Part shown: positions 56,101 to 61,081 of the stretch, one piece after another
Numbering within the stretch: the stretch's first letter is position 1
Layout: each line of letters begins with the position of its first letter
Origin: Nymphalis io
Lineage: Eukaryota > Arthropoda > Insecta > Lepidoptera > Nymphalidae
Assembly: GCF_905147045.1 (NCBI RefSeq)
Contig: NC_065918.1
Location: 14,012,001 to 14,076,000, forward strand
Length of the DNA: 64,000 nucleotides
Reading direction: 5' to 3'
Position numbers and translations under genes: made by a program
Notes under the pieces: model-generated
The model's database searches: none
The model's input: the letters and a program-made list of their open reading frames with translations, nothing else
What the model was told of the DNA's origin: nothing

Positions 56101-58241
56101 TCGATTATAGAGAATAAATACACACCGAACTCAACGCCCCTCTAAGATACTTTGTATCATGGGTCCGAAAATACACGCATTATAAACCAAGAACTATTTG
56201 ACAAACACTAATATTTGTCATGCGACGAACTATGCTAATTAACCATTGCAATCTAACGTAGCAAACATTGCCCATTAATTAAACCAGTTCCATCTGGATT
56301 TCAGTAAGAAAATTCTTATGTACATAAATCATATTAAAAAAATTAAAAGTACCCCATTTCTTCTAAACTATAGACTCATTACCTTTATTATTGCATTAAC
56401 TTGACCTCTTATTTAAAATTTTTATTTTAATGTAATATTTAATGTTATTAAATGCAGGGCATGATTAATTTTCATTATCGCTTGAGATTTATTTTTGTTC
56501 GTTAAACGGTTAATTTAATTAAATTTACCTTATTAAATATACCTTAATAATATATAACTTTTGATAATTTTCTAATACAAGATTTCAAATGTAACTAGTC
56601 ATAAGTTTGCTATAACTAATCGAAATACAATTAATAACAGCATATAAAATTGTACATCATCGAAAAAATTTATACGATTATACTTCGCCGTTTCATCTAC
56701 AACTATTTTCAATTGGACTAAGATGGTTTGAAACTACGAAAAAAAAACAATATGTATTAGACATTTGTAATATTGAAATTGTAACTTTTATTCGATTACA
56801 TTTCCTGAATTTTTTCCGTTTCTTGGTCACATTTAAGTATCCGGTAACAACATACATAAGATAAATTTTATAATAAGGCAAACATATACAATTTTTAAAA
56901 TATATTGCATAAAATATAACAGAAAAAATAAGGAACTTTTTTAGTAGATATGATAGATTTTAATTTTCATTGAAATGGACGACTATCGCATTCGATTTGC
57001 CGCAACGCATAAATTGATTGAATGTTAGTTTTGACATGTAAAAAACAAATGTCCGACTATGATATCACAATCCTATGAAAACTAGTTTACTATTAACAAA
57101 AATGAATATATTAATAGTAGAAGGATTTCCCTGCATATTTTCGTGAATTTTATTTTTGTCTTAATTAATAACAGTAGTAATTTGAATGAATTAACACTTA
57201 AATTTGAGTAACAACGTTTGCAGCGTCAATATAAAGCGATTAGTGTCCCGTAAATTAATCGTGTTATGTTAATGCAGAGTTCCGTACAATGTTTTCGACA
57301 TCGAGAGGAGATCAAAAATTTCGCGGTACGAAGGAAGGAATATTGAAAATATTTTTCTGTTTTAATATATTCTTCGTCAAACCTAAATCACTTCTCAAAT
57401 TATCCAAATATTTTGTTTACCTCTTCAAAATTAAGATGCCTGTCTGGGTAGATACCACCCACTCATCACATATTCTACAGATAAACAGCAATACTTAGTA
57501 TCGTTGCAGTCTGGTTTGAAGAATCAGTGAGAAAGTATAACTCAAGTCACAAGCGACGTAATATCTTAGTTCCCAAGCTTGATGGCGCATTGGCGATGAA
57601 ATAATGATTAATATTTCTAGCATCGCCCAATCATGATATCCGTAGAAAATATTTAAAATAATCATAGATGCTCCAATTATTTTTGCGATCTATTATTTCT
57701 TTATAATAGTATCTTAGAAAACAATGTTTTCACTGTATCGGCTGAGCTGAGCGTTGATCATGATTAATTATTTCTTTAAGTTGAAACGGTTACCTATCCT
57801 ACGTAAATATTATAATTTTTCTAGACCAATTTACATTTAAACTGATGATATCCTTACTGTGTCATAATGATATTGTCTCAATATTCGATCCGAAACAATA
57901 ATTGCTTGTAATTGAAATAACATACAGAACATAGTCTTAATAAGTTTTTTAACATAATAATGTACTAGTATGTATGGGTCCAATAAACAAACAGAATTTG
58001 AAATTTGTTTTACTCTCCAGCGATGGAGGTGGAATTCGACACACCGAATGTGATCAAGCAATTTACTATTCTTATATATTTTAAGTACTCGGATAAAATA
58101 AAAGCTTTTTTAGAAAAGTAAATTATTTTAATATTAAGAAAATGGTTGAAATTAGTGTGTTATACTTACTCGAACGCGGCGCATTGCAGCTACAATTTCG
58201 ACTCGGCTGCTCGGGCGCGGAACGTCCATGGTTCCAATGTA
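167..58241 (-). CDS. Nos1ap: NOS1AP (CAPON) homologue, partial gene spanning the window
   Basis: Six coding exons in transcription order, 58241-58170, 54180-54079, 47791-47603, 15482-15329, 7082-6943 and 403-167, give 298 codons with consistent phases (0, 0, 0, 1, 0 at the five junctions). Five of the six donors are good matches to consensus (gtaagt, gtatgt, gtgagc, gtaata, gtaagt); the fourth is gtctgt. The product begins inside a PTB domain, continues through a Ser/Pro linker and ends in a coiled coil, the order known for NOS1AP. In mammals this cytosolic adaptor binds neuronal nitric oxide synthase through a C-terminal PDZ ligand, and other partners, including the small GTPase Dexras1, through the PTB domain. 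That insect function matches is inference. The N-terminal exon (upstream of 64000) and the C-terminal exon with any PDZ ligand (before base 1) are not in view. Introns are 4.0, 6.3, 32.1, 8.2 and 6.5 kb. Confidence 0.93.
449..604 (-). repeat. family A fragment
   Basis: Reverse complement of the 3' half of the family A repeat (compare 741-1062): gtggttagcaccgcccatag, then ccctgggaactaag and cccttgtccttgtaatt. Diverged. Confidence 0.75.
741..1062 (+). repeat. family A interspersed repeat, full copy with 43-base A tail
   Basis: The type copy, about 280 bp. It starts ggtggtagggctttgtgcaa, has central gagtgagccagtgtaattac and tcccaaggttggtggcgcat, ends gctcgtccgccttcctattc and is followed by a pure A run (1020-1062). 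Reading its complement gives the MRHQPWELR... pseudo-peptide that recurs in other copies. No tRNA boxes are seen. It is probably the 3' end of a LINE or a SINE of other origin. The long uninterrupted A tail suggests a young insertion. Confidence 0.9.
1245..1358. repeat. family E short element with inverted ends
   Basis: The left end gtttagttaaacactg and the right end cagcattgtttaactaac are imperfect inverted repeats around an attattgatttgacatt core. It resembles 59410-59512 and part of the 26.7/27.7-kb duplication. Looks like a MITE, but no transposase or clear target duplication is seen. Confidence 0.6.
2432..2465. repeat. 10-bp tandem repeat
   Basis: Three exact tttagataaa units plus ttta. 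Confidence 0.9.
2755..2975 (-). repeat. family A copy
   Basis: Reverse-oriented and diverged. It keeps gtaagtgctcaccaccgccc, ggctcacccacccttcagat and the acgagcttgctcaacaccct end. Confidence 0.85.
3558..3640 (-). repeat. family F copy
   Basis: Reverse complement of the 37410 and 55775 copies: taatacgctattttgatccg, then ttataattattcaagtcaat and gtcgcat. Confidence 0.65.
6065..6309 (-). repeat. family A copy
   Basis: Reverse-oriented, with aacacaacaatactttg, gatgagtgggtacc and a caaagctccacca end. Carries small insertions. Confidence 0.85.
6943..7082 (-). CDS. Nos1ap: NOS1AP exon: proline-rich linker
   Basis: A 140-bp exon with acceptor attatcag and donor CAG/gtaata. With one base from the previous exon it gives 47 codons: [16 protein letters not shown], then [21 protein letters not shown] and RKEGRRVLQ. 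It is markedly GC-richer than its surroundings, and only this frame joins both neighbours without a stop. The polyproline run flanked by basic residues could bind SH3 or WW domains, which is inference. An alternative acceptor two bases downstream would start at CCG in phase 0. It has no start codon and lies outside any long ORF, so it is easily overlooked. Confidence 0.85.
7597..7831 (-). repeat. family D repeat, degraded, reverse
   Basis: Has aaacacaggtgcactgcgct, ttctaaggcacgtgtataac and gattgctgagaaattcttga in the order of the 36979-37317 copy. The tRNA-like head is missing. Confidence 0.72.
7981..8264 (+). repeat. family B SINE (tRNA-derived), near full length
   Basis: The head has an A-box-like ccgagatggcccagtgctta and a B-box-like ggttcaaacccgt. 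The body runs attttcatgtgcttaaattg ... attcatctcgtgg ... ggagcagcgtggtggaataa and ends agcccagtagtgg. Diverged. The head is tRNA-like, but the long body makes this a SINE and not a tRNA gene. Confidence 0.88.
11505..11595 (+). repeat. family B SINE head, degraded
   Basis: Has ggccagggtggcccagtgga, then gggttccaaccagggct. Confidence 0.6.
13021..13298 (+). repeat. family B SINE, diverged full-length copy
   Basis: Has acggcctagtggttagaaga, attcatgtgcttaatttgtg, tcctcaaaaaggagaag and ttagcccagtagtag. Confidence 0.82.
13878..14079 (+). repeat. family B SINE, strongly degraded
   Basis: Has gatgcagtggttgaaatc, gacggaaaacatcgtaagaa and tctttaaaaggagcagg in the order of the family. Confidence 0.6.
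15329..15482 (-). CDS. Nos1ap: NOS1AP exon: PTB C-terminal helix and linker
   Basis: The acceptor is a T-run followed by ag; the first codons read [19 protein letters not shown], the C-terminal amphipathic helix that closes the NOS1AP PTB domain, continuing directly from the STRK end of the previous exon. It then runs into a Ser/Pro/Ala linker ([17 protein letters not shown]...APK). The exon end is less certain. AAAG/gtctgt at 15329 is the best match and leaves phase 1, which fits the next exon acceptor exactly (G + AG = Glu). A weaker option is TCC/gtgtac at 15321, phase 0. Frames on the plus strand across this exon are antisense shadows. Confidence 0.93.
17288..17436 (+). repeat. family A 3' fragment
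   Basis: Has gtaactacaggcacgaggga, ttcttacagcgccaatgtat and gaccacttaccgtaagt, then an A-rich end. Confidence 0.8.
17546..17870 (+). repeat. family B SINE, well-preserved full copy
   Basis: Has gtgggttcaaaaacgggcaa, ctgaattttcatgtgcttaa, tgcttgacggtgaaggaaaa, ttggagcagcgtggtggaat and gcccagcagtgggacattaa, and ends in an actgtactgttactgta stretch. Serves as reference for the family. Confidence 0.92.
19430..19693 (+). repeat. family A copy
   Basis: Nearly full length but lacking the first 30 bp (starts at ggtaccacccactcatcaga). Ends in a short A run at tgctataaaaaa. Confidence 0.88.
20920..20975 (-). mobile_element. Helitron-like terminal sequence
   Basis: Contains tgctgttgcccgcggcttca followed by cacgcgcc, a string seen in related form at 28731 and, inverted, at 24795. 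It lies about 360 bp beyond the helicase fragment in the direction expected for the 3' end of a minus-strand Helitron. Assignment is by association. Confidence 0.45.
21333..21472 (-). pseudogene. Helitron helicase C-terminal fragment
   Basis: The minus-strand frame reads [21 protein letters not shown], then after a one-base loss [15 protein letters not shown]. These are the late helicase motifs (M-T-I-N-K-S-Q-G-Q-S and Y-V-A-x-S-R-V) of the Pif1-like helicase in Helitron Rep/Hel proteins. Only about 46 codons are recognisable, and the rest of the protein is gone. The termini-like sequence at 20920-20975 and the tandem units at 21560-21975 probably belong to the same remnant. Confidence 0.82.
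21560..21975. repeat. three diverged tandem units of about 135 bp
   Basis: Units begin near 21560, 21694 and 21831. The first two share aaaatgacggactccc, an aaccct-gaaatacgt block and a cacct/caacct stretch. The third is more diverged (cttgaggggtggtattaatc). They lie next to the Helitron helicase fragment. No ORF crosses them. Confidence 0.75.
22074..22205 (+). repeat. family B SINE, 5' half
   Basis: Has gaagtcgagatggcccagtg, gcaccttcacgagctttcat and acagcgttgccggaaacat. It lies just beyond the Helitron-like remnant. Confidence 0.65.
23886..24102 (+). repeat. family B SINE, degraded
   Basis: Has gctgacatagttcagttatt, aatttacatgtgctttattg and ttggaacagcgtgatagaat. Confidence 0.68.
24634..24814 (+). 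mobile_element. short non-autonomous Helitron-like element
   Basis: Starts with actaatattataaatgcgaa agtaactctgtctgtctg and ends with agctgcgggcaaacactag, the complement of the gctggtgcccgcaactt strings elsewhere. The CTAG end fits the CTRR terminus of Helitrons. About 180 bp with no coding capacity. A 78-codon minus ORF across it is chance. Confidence 0.55.
24862..25063 (-). repeat. family B SINE, reverse
   Basis: Has ccgctgggctaaggcctcag, cacaatattttccttcaaca and aaagcacatgaaaatttcc. Confidence 0.78.
26701..26911 (+). repeat. 211-bp duplication, copy 1
   Basis: By eye identical to 27685-27895 except one base (a/c at the tenth position). Contains a family E-like stretch (gtttagttaaacactg). 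No coding. Confidence 0.93.
27254..27420 (-). repeat. family A copy, degraded
   Basis: Has acctggtgataagtggtcat, cattggctttgtaagaaata and cctcgtgcctatagttacac. It sits between the two copies of the 211-bp duplication. Confidence 0.75.
27685..27895 (+). repeat. 211-bp duplication, copy 2
   Basis: Direct repeat of 26701-26911 at an offset of 984 bp. The spacer holds a family A copy and a short ORF with no coding character. Confidence 0.93.
27970..28162 (+). repeat. family B SINE with internal deletion
   Basis: A well-preserved head (gccgagatggtccagtggta; catgggttcaaacccaggca) is joined directly to the 3' end (cttagcccaacagagggaca), missing about 110 bp of body. Confidence 0.88.
28294..28370 (-). 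repeat. family B SINE 3' end, reverse
   Basis: Has agcctgtgaatgtcccacta, tttttgaggagaaagtttgg and agcttattctcc. Confidence 0.82.
28731..28960 (-). mobile_element. Helitron-like terminal region
   Basis: Begins ctagctggtgcccgcaactt and ends with an acatacagactgatagagac stretch, the two ends typical of this widespread lepidopteran repeat. Diverged and non-coding. Confidence 0.5.
29550..29778 (+). repeat. family D repeat, forward
   Basis: Has tcattagcagcccggagtat, cgtctgaactatctccggtc and gcgtacacacttatgcatta, and ends near gattggtcgccaatatcg. Matches the complement of 36979-37250. Confidence 0.82.
29941..30082 (+). repeat. family A fragment, degraded
   Basis: Has gagccagtgtaatcatagga, gttggcgcattggcgatgta and cagcctgcctacc. 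Confidence 0.7.
30932..30996. repeat. perfect 28-bp inverted repeat with 9-base loop
   Basis: The arms 30932-30959 and 30969-30996 are exact reverse complements (agatattattttcatgttt ... and its inverse). The loop is 30960-30968. It would fold into a long hairpin or extrude as a cruciform. No poly-T follows and no ORF is involved. Confidence 0.95.
32345..32572 (-). repeat. family B SINE, reverse, with internal deletion
   Basis: Has aacagtaacagcctatgaat, ttttccttcaccgtcaagca, gcacatgaaaattcagtggt and acccacgatcatcggttaag. Confidence 0.9.
32893..32960 (-). repeat. family G fragment, inverted
   Basis: Has gcatgcgcaagcgatcacgt, ggcgctcct and aaagggtaccgctggtttt, the complement of 40880-40945 (aaccagcggtaccctttccg ... 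gatcgcttgcgcatgc). Fused to a family B body. Confidence 0.75.
32965..33142 (+). repeat. family B SINE body, head replaced
   Basis: Has gaatttttagttgcttaatt, cactggagcagcgttgtgga and acaattacaggctgttac. The expected tRNA-like head is replaced by a family G fragment (32893-32960). Confidence 0.75.
35333..35971 (-). CDS. probable alternative first coding exon inside the NOS1AP gene (213 codons)
   Basis: The longest host-like open frame in the window. I start it at the first in-frame ATG (35971), giving [16 protein letters not shown]; an in-frame TAG lies 70 bp upstream at 36043-36041. It ends in phase 0 at donor GAG/gtgagt. The protein is hydrophilic, basic at its N-terminus (K/P rich, residues 1-70), with several Arg-x-x-Ser type sites and the strings [26 protein letters not shown] and [11 protein letters not shown] near the end. 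I see no signal peptide, membrane segment or known fold. Codon use and GC content differ sharply from the surrounding intron, supporting real coding. Its phase matches splicing to the exon at 15482 or to that at 403, but not to that at 7082. Mammalian NOS1AP makes a short PTB-less isoform, so an isoform-specific first exon is the leading reading. The alternative is a separate nested gene. I cannot name homologues of this segment. Confidence 0.75.
35972..36260 (-). promoter_or_regulatory. putative promoter and 5' UTR of the internal first exon
   Basis: GC-rich, CpG-rich stretch (for example gcgcgtgcgtcgcgcgtcgc near 36107-36127) in otherwise AT-rich intron, directly upstream of the ATG at 35971. 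On the minus strand a TATAA string lies at 36029-36025, about 54 bp before that ATG. A second ATG at 35994 is out of frame and opens a short reading frame overlapping the main start, which could dampen translation if transcribed. No polypyrimidine tract with AG is visible, arguing against an internal exon acceptor. The transcription start is not known from sequence. Confidence 0.5.
36979..37317 (-). repeat. family D repeat, full copy with tRNA-like head, reverse
   Basis: Read on the minus strand it starts gactgtctcgttggtctatt (A-box-like), then ggtcctgggtttaattacc (B-box-like), and continues through a 250-bp body to the end (complement of gatcgatttcggccatggcg). About 340 bp. The plus-strand ORF across it (37049-37261) is not a gene. 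Confidence 0.85.
37410..37495 (+). repeat. family F copy
   Basis: Has atgcgacattgactattata, then gcatcaaaatagcgtatctc, shared with 3558-3640 (reverse) and 55775-55852. Confidence 0.65.
40021..40105 (+). repeat. family B SINE 3' end
   Basis: Has ccttctcctcaaaaaaggga and tagcccagcagtgggacatt. Confidence 0.82.
40769..41070 (+). repeat. family G, two tandem units
   Basis: Two units each open with a T-rich run and tatcgctggaaa(a), then cattacgcgtt, then gtccaaggc. The first is about 175 bp and the second about 125 bp. GC-richer than the surroundings. Short ORFs run through in three frames, but none shows domain features. Confidence 0.7.
41792..41930 (+). repeat. family B SINE head, degraded
   Basis: Has gagccgacatgactcagtgt, then ggaggttcaaatctcacc. 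Confidence 0.55.
42232..42335. repeat. possible family E copy, degraded
   Basis: The core ctctctttctttcatcacta and ccaaagaaaaagacaaagca parallels the 1245 element. The ends are not clear. Confidence 0.35.
42436..42528 (-). repeat. family D 3' fragment, reverse
   Basis: Has ccgatttcggccacagcggc and gcacaagcgtgtgttcaaac, matching one end of the 36979-37317 copy. Confidence 0.78.
43038..43566 (+). pseudogene. degraded RTE reverse-transcriptase 3' fragment
   Basis: Frames read [15 protein letters not shown], then [20 protein letters not shown] and, after shifts, [20 protein letters not shown] and [11 protein letters not shown]. These match the last part of the RTE copy at 62122-63533 ([37 protein letters not shown]). 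It has several frameshifts and stops. The end (cctatgtccagcattgaat) corresponds to the 3' end of the element, followed by a GATGAT-like tail near 43553. It is 5'-truncated and older than the 60.8-kb copy. Confidence 0.88.
46079..46369 (+). repeat. family A copy, full length
   Basis: Very close to the 741-1062 copy, from ctggtggtagagctttgtgc to cctattctac plus eight A. Confidence 0.9.
46410..46670 (-). repeat. family C SINE (second tRNA-derived type), reverse
   Basis: The complement of the head has a B-box-like match (gggtattgaacccacgacct on the plus strand) and an A-box region near 46655. The body matches 52158-52415: tatggaaaccagaaaactga, ctcaggacaaacagacaagt and aatgtcggtcctgggtggg. Confidence 0.8.
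46671..46875 (-). repeat. family B SINE, reverse
   Basis: Has aggtttggagcatattccac, aaacccgctatcatcggtta and gttctaaccactggcctatc. It lies directly against a family C copy. Confidence 0.82.
46991..47010. repeat. (TGACA)4 microsatellite
   Basis: Four exact tgaca units. Confidence 0.9.
47246..47315 (+). repeat. family A 5' fragment
   Basis: Has gcctttgtgcaagcccgtct followed by a duplicated aggtaggt stretch. Only the first 60 bp of the family are present. Confidence 0.7.
47603..47791 (-). CDS. Nos1ap: NOS1AP exon: PTB core
   Basis: A 63-codon exon, phase 0 at both ends, with acceptor tttcacag and donor gtgagc. It contains [19 protein letters not shown] followed by [19 protein letters not shown], the most conserved block of the NOS1AP PTB domain (the central strands forming the peptide groove). 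It starts with [16 protein letters not shown], a variable basic loop, and ends STRK just before the C-terminal helix, which is in the next exon 32 kb away. The open frame runs on past both splice sites, so the ORF limits overstate the exon. Confidence 0.97.
49602..49800 (-). pseudogene. RTE 3'-end fragment, antisense
   Basis: The reverse complement of ccactgctggacgaaagcct and the following 150 bp aligns with the last 60 codons of the RTE copy ending at 63533 (the [14 protein letters not shown] to YVQQWTT region), including the gtcggtccaccttgcc block. It is frameshifted. The plus-strand ORF at 49530-49730 is its antisense shadow. Confidence 0.8.
50103..50150 (-). repeat. family B SINE 3' end, reverse
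   Basis: Has tgcgaatgtcccacggctgg and gctaacgcctcctctc. Confidence 0.7.
50580..50780 (+). repeat. family A copy, diverged
   Basis: Has tggtgcaagtcctggtaggt, caatcagcaatacttagtat and aactacaggcacaagggacg. The 3' end is missing. Confidence 0.8.
50805..50980 (+). repeat. family B SINE body
   Basis: Has gcaagcactactgaactttc, gattcatctcgtgttctgcg and acccgcattcgagcaattt. The tRNA-like head is missing. Confidence 0.72.
51325..51604 (-). repeat. family A copy, full length
   Basis: Reverse-oriented. It begins with the T-rich complement of the A tail, then ggaaggcggacgtgcatatg, and ends agctctaccacc. One deletion removes gggtggt within the start region. Confidence 0.9.
51650..51770 (+). repeat. family B SINE fragment
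   Basis: Has aaccaaaggtcgtgggttca, tgatagtgaaggaaaaatcg and tcaggaaacatgcaag. It abuts a family A copy. Confidence 0.65.
52158..52415 (+). repeat. family C SINE (second tRNA-derived type)
   Basis: The head is gttggcgtggttggtagata with the B-box-like gtgttcgattcccaccc. The body runs aacatgtctgtttgtcctgc ... aaaagtggtatatgtagttt ... ggtttccatagtacaagctc. It is a complete counterpart of the reverse copy at 46410-46670. Confidence 0.82.
53090..53116. repeat. (AT)n microsatellite
   Basis: About 13 uninterrupted AT units between copies of cgg. Confidence 0.9.
53154..53185. repeat. perfect 14-bp inverted repeat, 4-base loop
   Basis: catttttcataggg, then tttt, then ccctatgaaaaatg. It lies about 40 bp after an AT microsatellite. 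Confidence 0.9.
53466..53753 (-). repeat. family A copy, full length
   Basis: Reverse-oriented, close to consensus, from tatagaatagaaagcaaacg to agctctaccaccag. Confidence 0.9.
53875..53960 (+). repeat. possible family A 5' fragment
   Basis: Has gcaagttcatctaggtacta and tccactccacacttc in family order, but strongly diverged. Confidence 0.45.
54079..54180 (-). CDS. Nos1ap: NOS1AP exon: PTB strands, basic
   Basis: A 34-codon exon, phase 0 at both ends, with acceptor gttgcag and donor gtatgt. It reads [15 protein letters not shown], then DVSIDGVRV and ends in the lysine run HAKKK. This matches the NOS1AP PTB segment with its conserved KKKKV...VDGVKV pattern. No ORF of any length covers it on the minus strand, so it is easily missed by ORF scans. 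A tRNA-derived SINE (54238-54515) sits about 60 bp upstream in the preceding intron, and two degenerate or complete family A repeats lie in the next intron. Confidence 0.95.
54238..54515 (+). repeat. family B SINE, well preserved
   Basis: Has gaacgcgtgaatcttaaccg, the body from attcatctcgtgcttgacgg to gcccagcagtgggacatta, and a ttactgttactgtgctg end. Part of the head around the B box is deleted. It lies 58 bp from the NOS1AP exon ending at 54180. Confidence 0.9.
54829..54857. repeat. (GT)n-rich microsatellite
   Basis: tgtgtgtttgtttgtgtgtg followed by further GT units. Confidence 0.85.
55118..55325 (+). repeat. family B SINE, degraded
   Basis: Has gaacacgtgaatcttatcca, tactgaattttcatgtgcta and tcttagcccagaattgagac. 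Confidence 0.68.
55350..55420 (+). mobile_element. Helitron-like 5' end fragment
   Basis: Contains actaatattataaatgcgaa followed by agtg, as at 24640. The matching opposite end is not seen nearby. Confidence 0.45.
55775..55852 (+). repeat. family F copy
   Basis: Has acgcgacattaaccttaata, then gcatcaaaatagtatatcac, in the same order as at 37410. Confidence 0.65.
57437..57627 (+). repeat. family A copy, internal
   Basis: Has cctgtctgggtagataccac, acagcaatacttagtatcgt and tcccaagcttgatggcgcat. Both ends are lost. Confidence 0.82.
58170..58241 (-). CDS. Nos1ap: NOS1AP exon: start of the PTB domain
   Basis: A 24-codon exon, phase 0 at both ends, with acceptor tttacag and donor gtaagt. It reads [10 protein letters not shown] and then [12 protein letters not shown]. 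This corresponds to the first strand and helix region of the NOS1AP PTB domain, where vertebrate proteins have a near-identical Y-V-G...DVPRP...[12 protein letters not shown] segment. The YIG motif would normally follow an F-E-A-K ending in the preceding exon, which I did not find up to 64000, so at least one 5' exon lies outside the window. Confidence 0.95.
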
Positions 58242-59109
58242 CTGTAAACATAACAATAAGGAATGAGAATATTATACATAAAAAGTATTCATTTTCTTGT
58301 TCTCAATTTTTTTTTTAAATATAACTCGGCTTAAATATTTTTTTATTCTTAATTTGAAAAACAGACAAATAACTCACTTGATGCGACTTGATCTAAGTGG
58401 TTATCTCTGGCCATAGATACTATGACCAGTGATATAAAATCTTGTTTGTTTTTAAATCGAAGCAAAACTTGCATAAATCTATTGATATTTTCTGAGATAT
58501 AACAGGAACGTTACGTTGTTTGGTTGTCAAATTGAAAAGTAAGACAAAAGACATTATTTATGTCTTGTCATTGAAACACCGAGCATAACACCTGTCCTTT
58601 GATAAAGTTCCTCGTTAGCTTTGTCAAGTTAAGTGTTGTATTATGTGATGTGTCCAATCACTTAGGGGTGACGTGTTTTAATGCAATTGTTTACATTGTT
58701 AACTAAATTGTCGAATTTATTAATTACACGATTTGGTTTCACTATGAAGATTTCTTGTACTATTGAATTGGAAATGGTTCCAACTCCTTTCAGCACCATT
58801 TTAACAGTTATTAATTATTAAAATTACGAATTTGTTCAAAATTTGATATATTTTCATTGCTAATTCCTATTATAGGGTACATTAGAGGACATATTGTGAC
58901 ACTTCTTATCGAAGCTTGCGAATGCACTCATGTGATACATAATTTATACACATGAATGCCTTCCGGTAACGTGATATATTCATACCTATTGAAAGTTAAT
59001 CAACGAGAATGATTCGCGGCTGTTTACGTCACATGAAATGAAAATTTCATATTCAGAACATATCTGAAAAATAATAATATTTTTGTTAATATTTTTAAAT
59101 TTTTAAATA

Positions 59110-59332
59110 GGTTGGCAGACTAGTAATTTTTCCCCCTGTTGGTAAGTGGTCGTCATTGCCCATAGACACTGGTATTTCAAGAAATTTTTAAATATAACTA
59201 ACATCGTCAATCTCGCTCACGCTTTTACTCGGAACACAACAATACTAAGTATTGCTGTTTGGCGGTAGAATATATTATGATAGGTATATATTGGATTGGA
59301 TATATTATGATATGAGACAAAGCCTTCCTACC
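59110..59332 (-). repeat. family A copy, degraded
   Basis: Has ttggtaagtggtcgtcattg, aacacaacaatactaagtat and a caaagccttcctacc end. A short internal duplication (ggatatattatgat) lies near 59300. Confidence 0.75.
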
Positions 59333-59409
59333 AAGTAAACTATATAATCTTTATTGTAAATGATATAGAAATTTAAATAAAATTACTTTTATACTGATTT
59401 ATAAATGGG

Positions 59410-59512
59410 CTGGTTAGTTAAATATAGATTTCTCCCATTCTGCCATTATATATTTGACATTTGAAAGAAGAAGACGCAGCTTTATTTAACTAATCACCCA
59501 TCAAACAACGTT
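59410..59512. repeat. family E short element with inverted ends
   Basis: Has ggttagttaaata at the left and tttatttaactaatca at the right, with a tttgacatttgaaagaagaa core comparable to tttgacattcgaaagaaaaa at 1309. Confidence 0.6.
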
Positions 59513-60819
59513 TATAATTATAAACGTTCGTAAAATCCGTACTTGTTTAAATAAGAAAATATTTCTTTCCGTCTTTGCTATTATTATCTATTCTAACAAT
59601 ATCATTTTGTGTTCTATGTGATTTTTTACTGAAGTTTACAATATGAAAAATATTACTATGTCTTCATAATTTGATTCAATTCTCTCACGCCAGTATATTC
59701 ATCCTCAAACGTCTTAGCAACGGAATTGAGCGTGTAATACAATATAATAATTTAATGCTCATATGATTTTATAAAGAAGAGAATTTAGCAATTATATTAA
59801 GAGAAGGGTTAAAATGTCGACATTCAAATAAATTGATATAACAAAATTCAATTCATATTTTACCTGATTCAATGTTTATTGTTTTTATTTTCATTGGTTG
59901 TTCAACAAATGTTGGTCAATTAAAACCGAACCGTGTGAGCCCACTATACAACAAAATGGAAACCCGTATCAAGCAAATAAGTCAACCCTAATTTTGTTTC
60001 TACTTACGAATTTTTCATTTATTAAAGAAAAAACCTATTTCATTGTTGTAGAATATGTTAAGTTGTATGTTTTTTTTTATTATGCTATCTCGAAGGCTCC
60101 ACAGACGTGTTTTCCGTGCCTTCGCTATATCTTCCATCAGTTTATTGTTTGGTGTTTTGTATGTTTTCATATCCAGACAGCACCATAACATTTTTTGGAT
60201 AGAATTTTGTTATTCTTAATTTTTTAATTTCCTTTTTCTACATATATTATTGCTTCTACATATTGTTTTGTGTCAGTTGTCTTAATTATTGTTGTTAATT
60301 ATGTTTTTGTCCCGTTTGAAAACATATCATTTTTAGATTTCATCCAAACTGTAATAACGGTCGCGGCTAAGTAAACTGTGACCTTTAAAGTAATCACTTA
60401 TTATCGTGCCGCTATCGCGGTAAATCCGATTTCAAATACATTTTGGCATATCACGTTTTATCGTACCTTTATAAAGCTAACTGGTGCTAATCTGCTTGCG
60501 CGGAGGCTTACAAATAATTGATCTATACACTAGTTTAAAGATAGATAATTTATCTGCATCGTTAAATCTTCGTTACATGTTAAGTTATATATATCAAATT
60601 TCTAAATTATATAACACCTCACCTTAGTGCACGTGACAATGACTTGATCACATGATCCGTGGCAGTAAAGAGGGTTCATTTTAGAATGAAAGAATCGGAA
60701 TCGCGATTCAAAGAAAAAATGCAGCTAGCATTCTTGCCATTCCACGCGGGCATGGTATGCATAGAAGTTATTTTTAATTTTGATTTGTATATACTTGATA
60801 TATACTTGATTTGTATATA

Positions 60820-61081
60820 CAAGTTTGGGAGGCCGCGTCTGAAAAAACTTAAAACTGAAAATGGTGGGGTCGTTACCTCTAGGCCTGAGATTGTCGGAGA
60901 AGTAGAGAGGTTTTATGGGCAGTTGTTCTCTTCAAGATCGGATAAACCCGTGGGAATCAGTATTGATGACCAGCGCGCCCCTCTTATGCGCCATTACTCC
61001 GAGGAGCTCCCGGTCGTTGACCAAGGAGAGATTAGGGCGGCTCTAGAACAGCTTAAAAACAACAAAGCTCCGGGAGATGAC
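60820..61081 (+). pseudogene. RTE-clade retrotransposon, upstream half (5'-truncated)
   Basis: The reading frame starts at about KFGRPRLKKLKTENGGVV and runs through EVERFYGQLFSSR to LEQLKNNKAPGDD, the segment between the endonuclease and the reverse-transcriptase palm in RTE-type elements. The endonuclease domain is absent, so the copy is 5'-truncated, as is usual for target-primed insertion. The frame is interrupted after GDD at 61081 by the Jockey insertion and resumes at 62122 with GITTELLKAGG. The codons before about 60820 in the same frame are not recognisably part of the element. Confidence 0.85.

Larger units (their letters stand above)
54181..58169 (-). other. NOS1AP intron (4.0 kb)
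   Basis: Carries SINE copies at 54238-54515 and 55118-55325, a Helitron-like end at 55350-55420, family F at 55775-55852 and family A at 57437-57627. 55860-57430 is plain AT-rich sequence. Confidence 0.7.
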
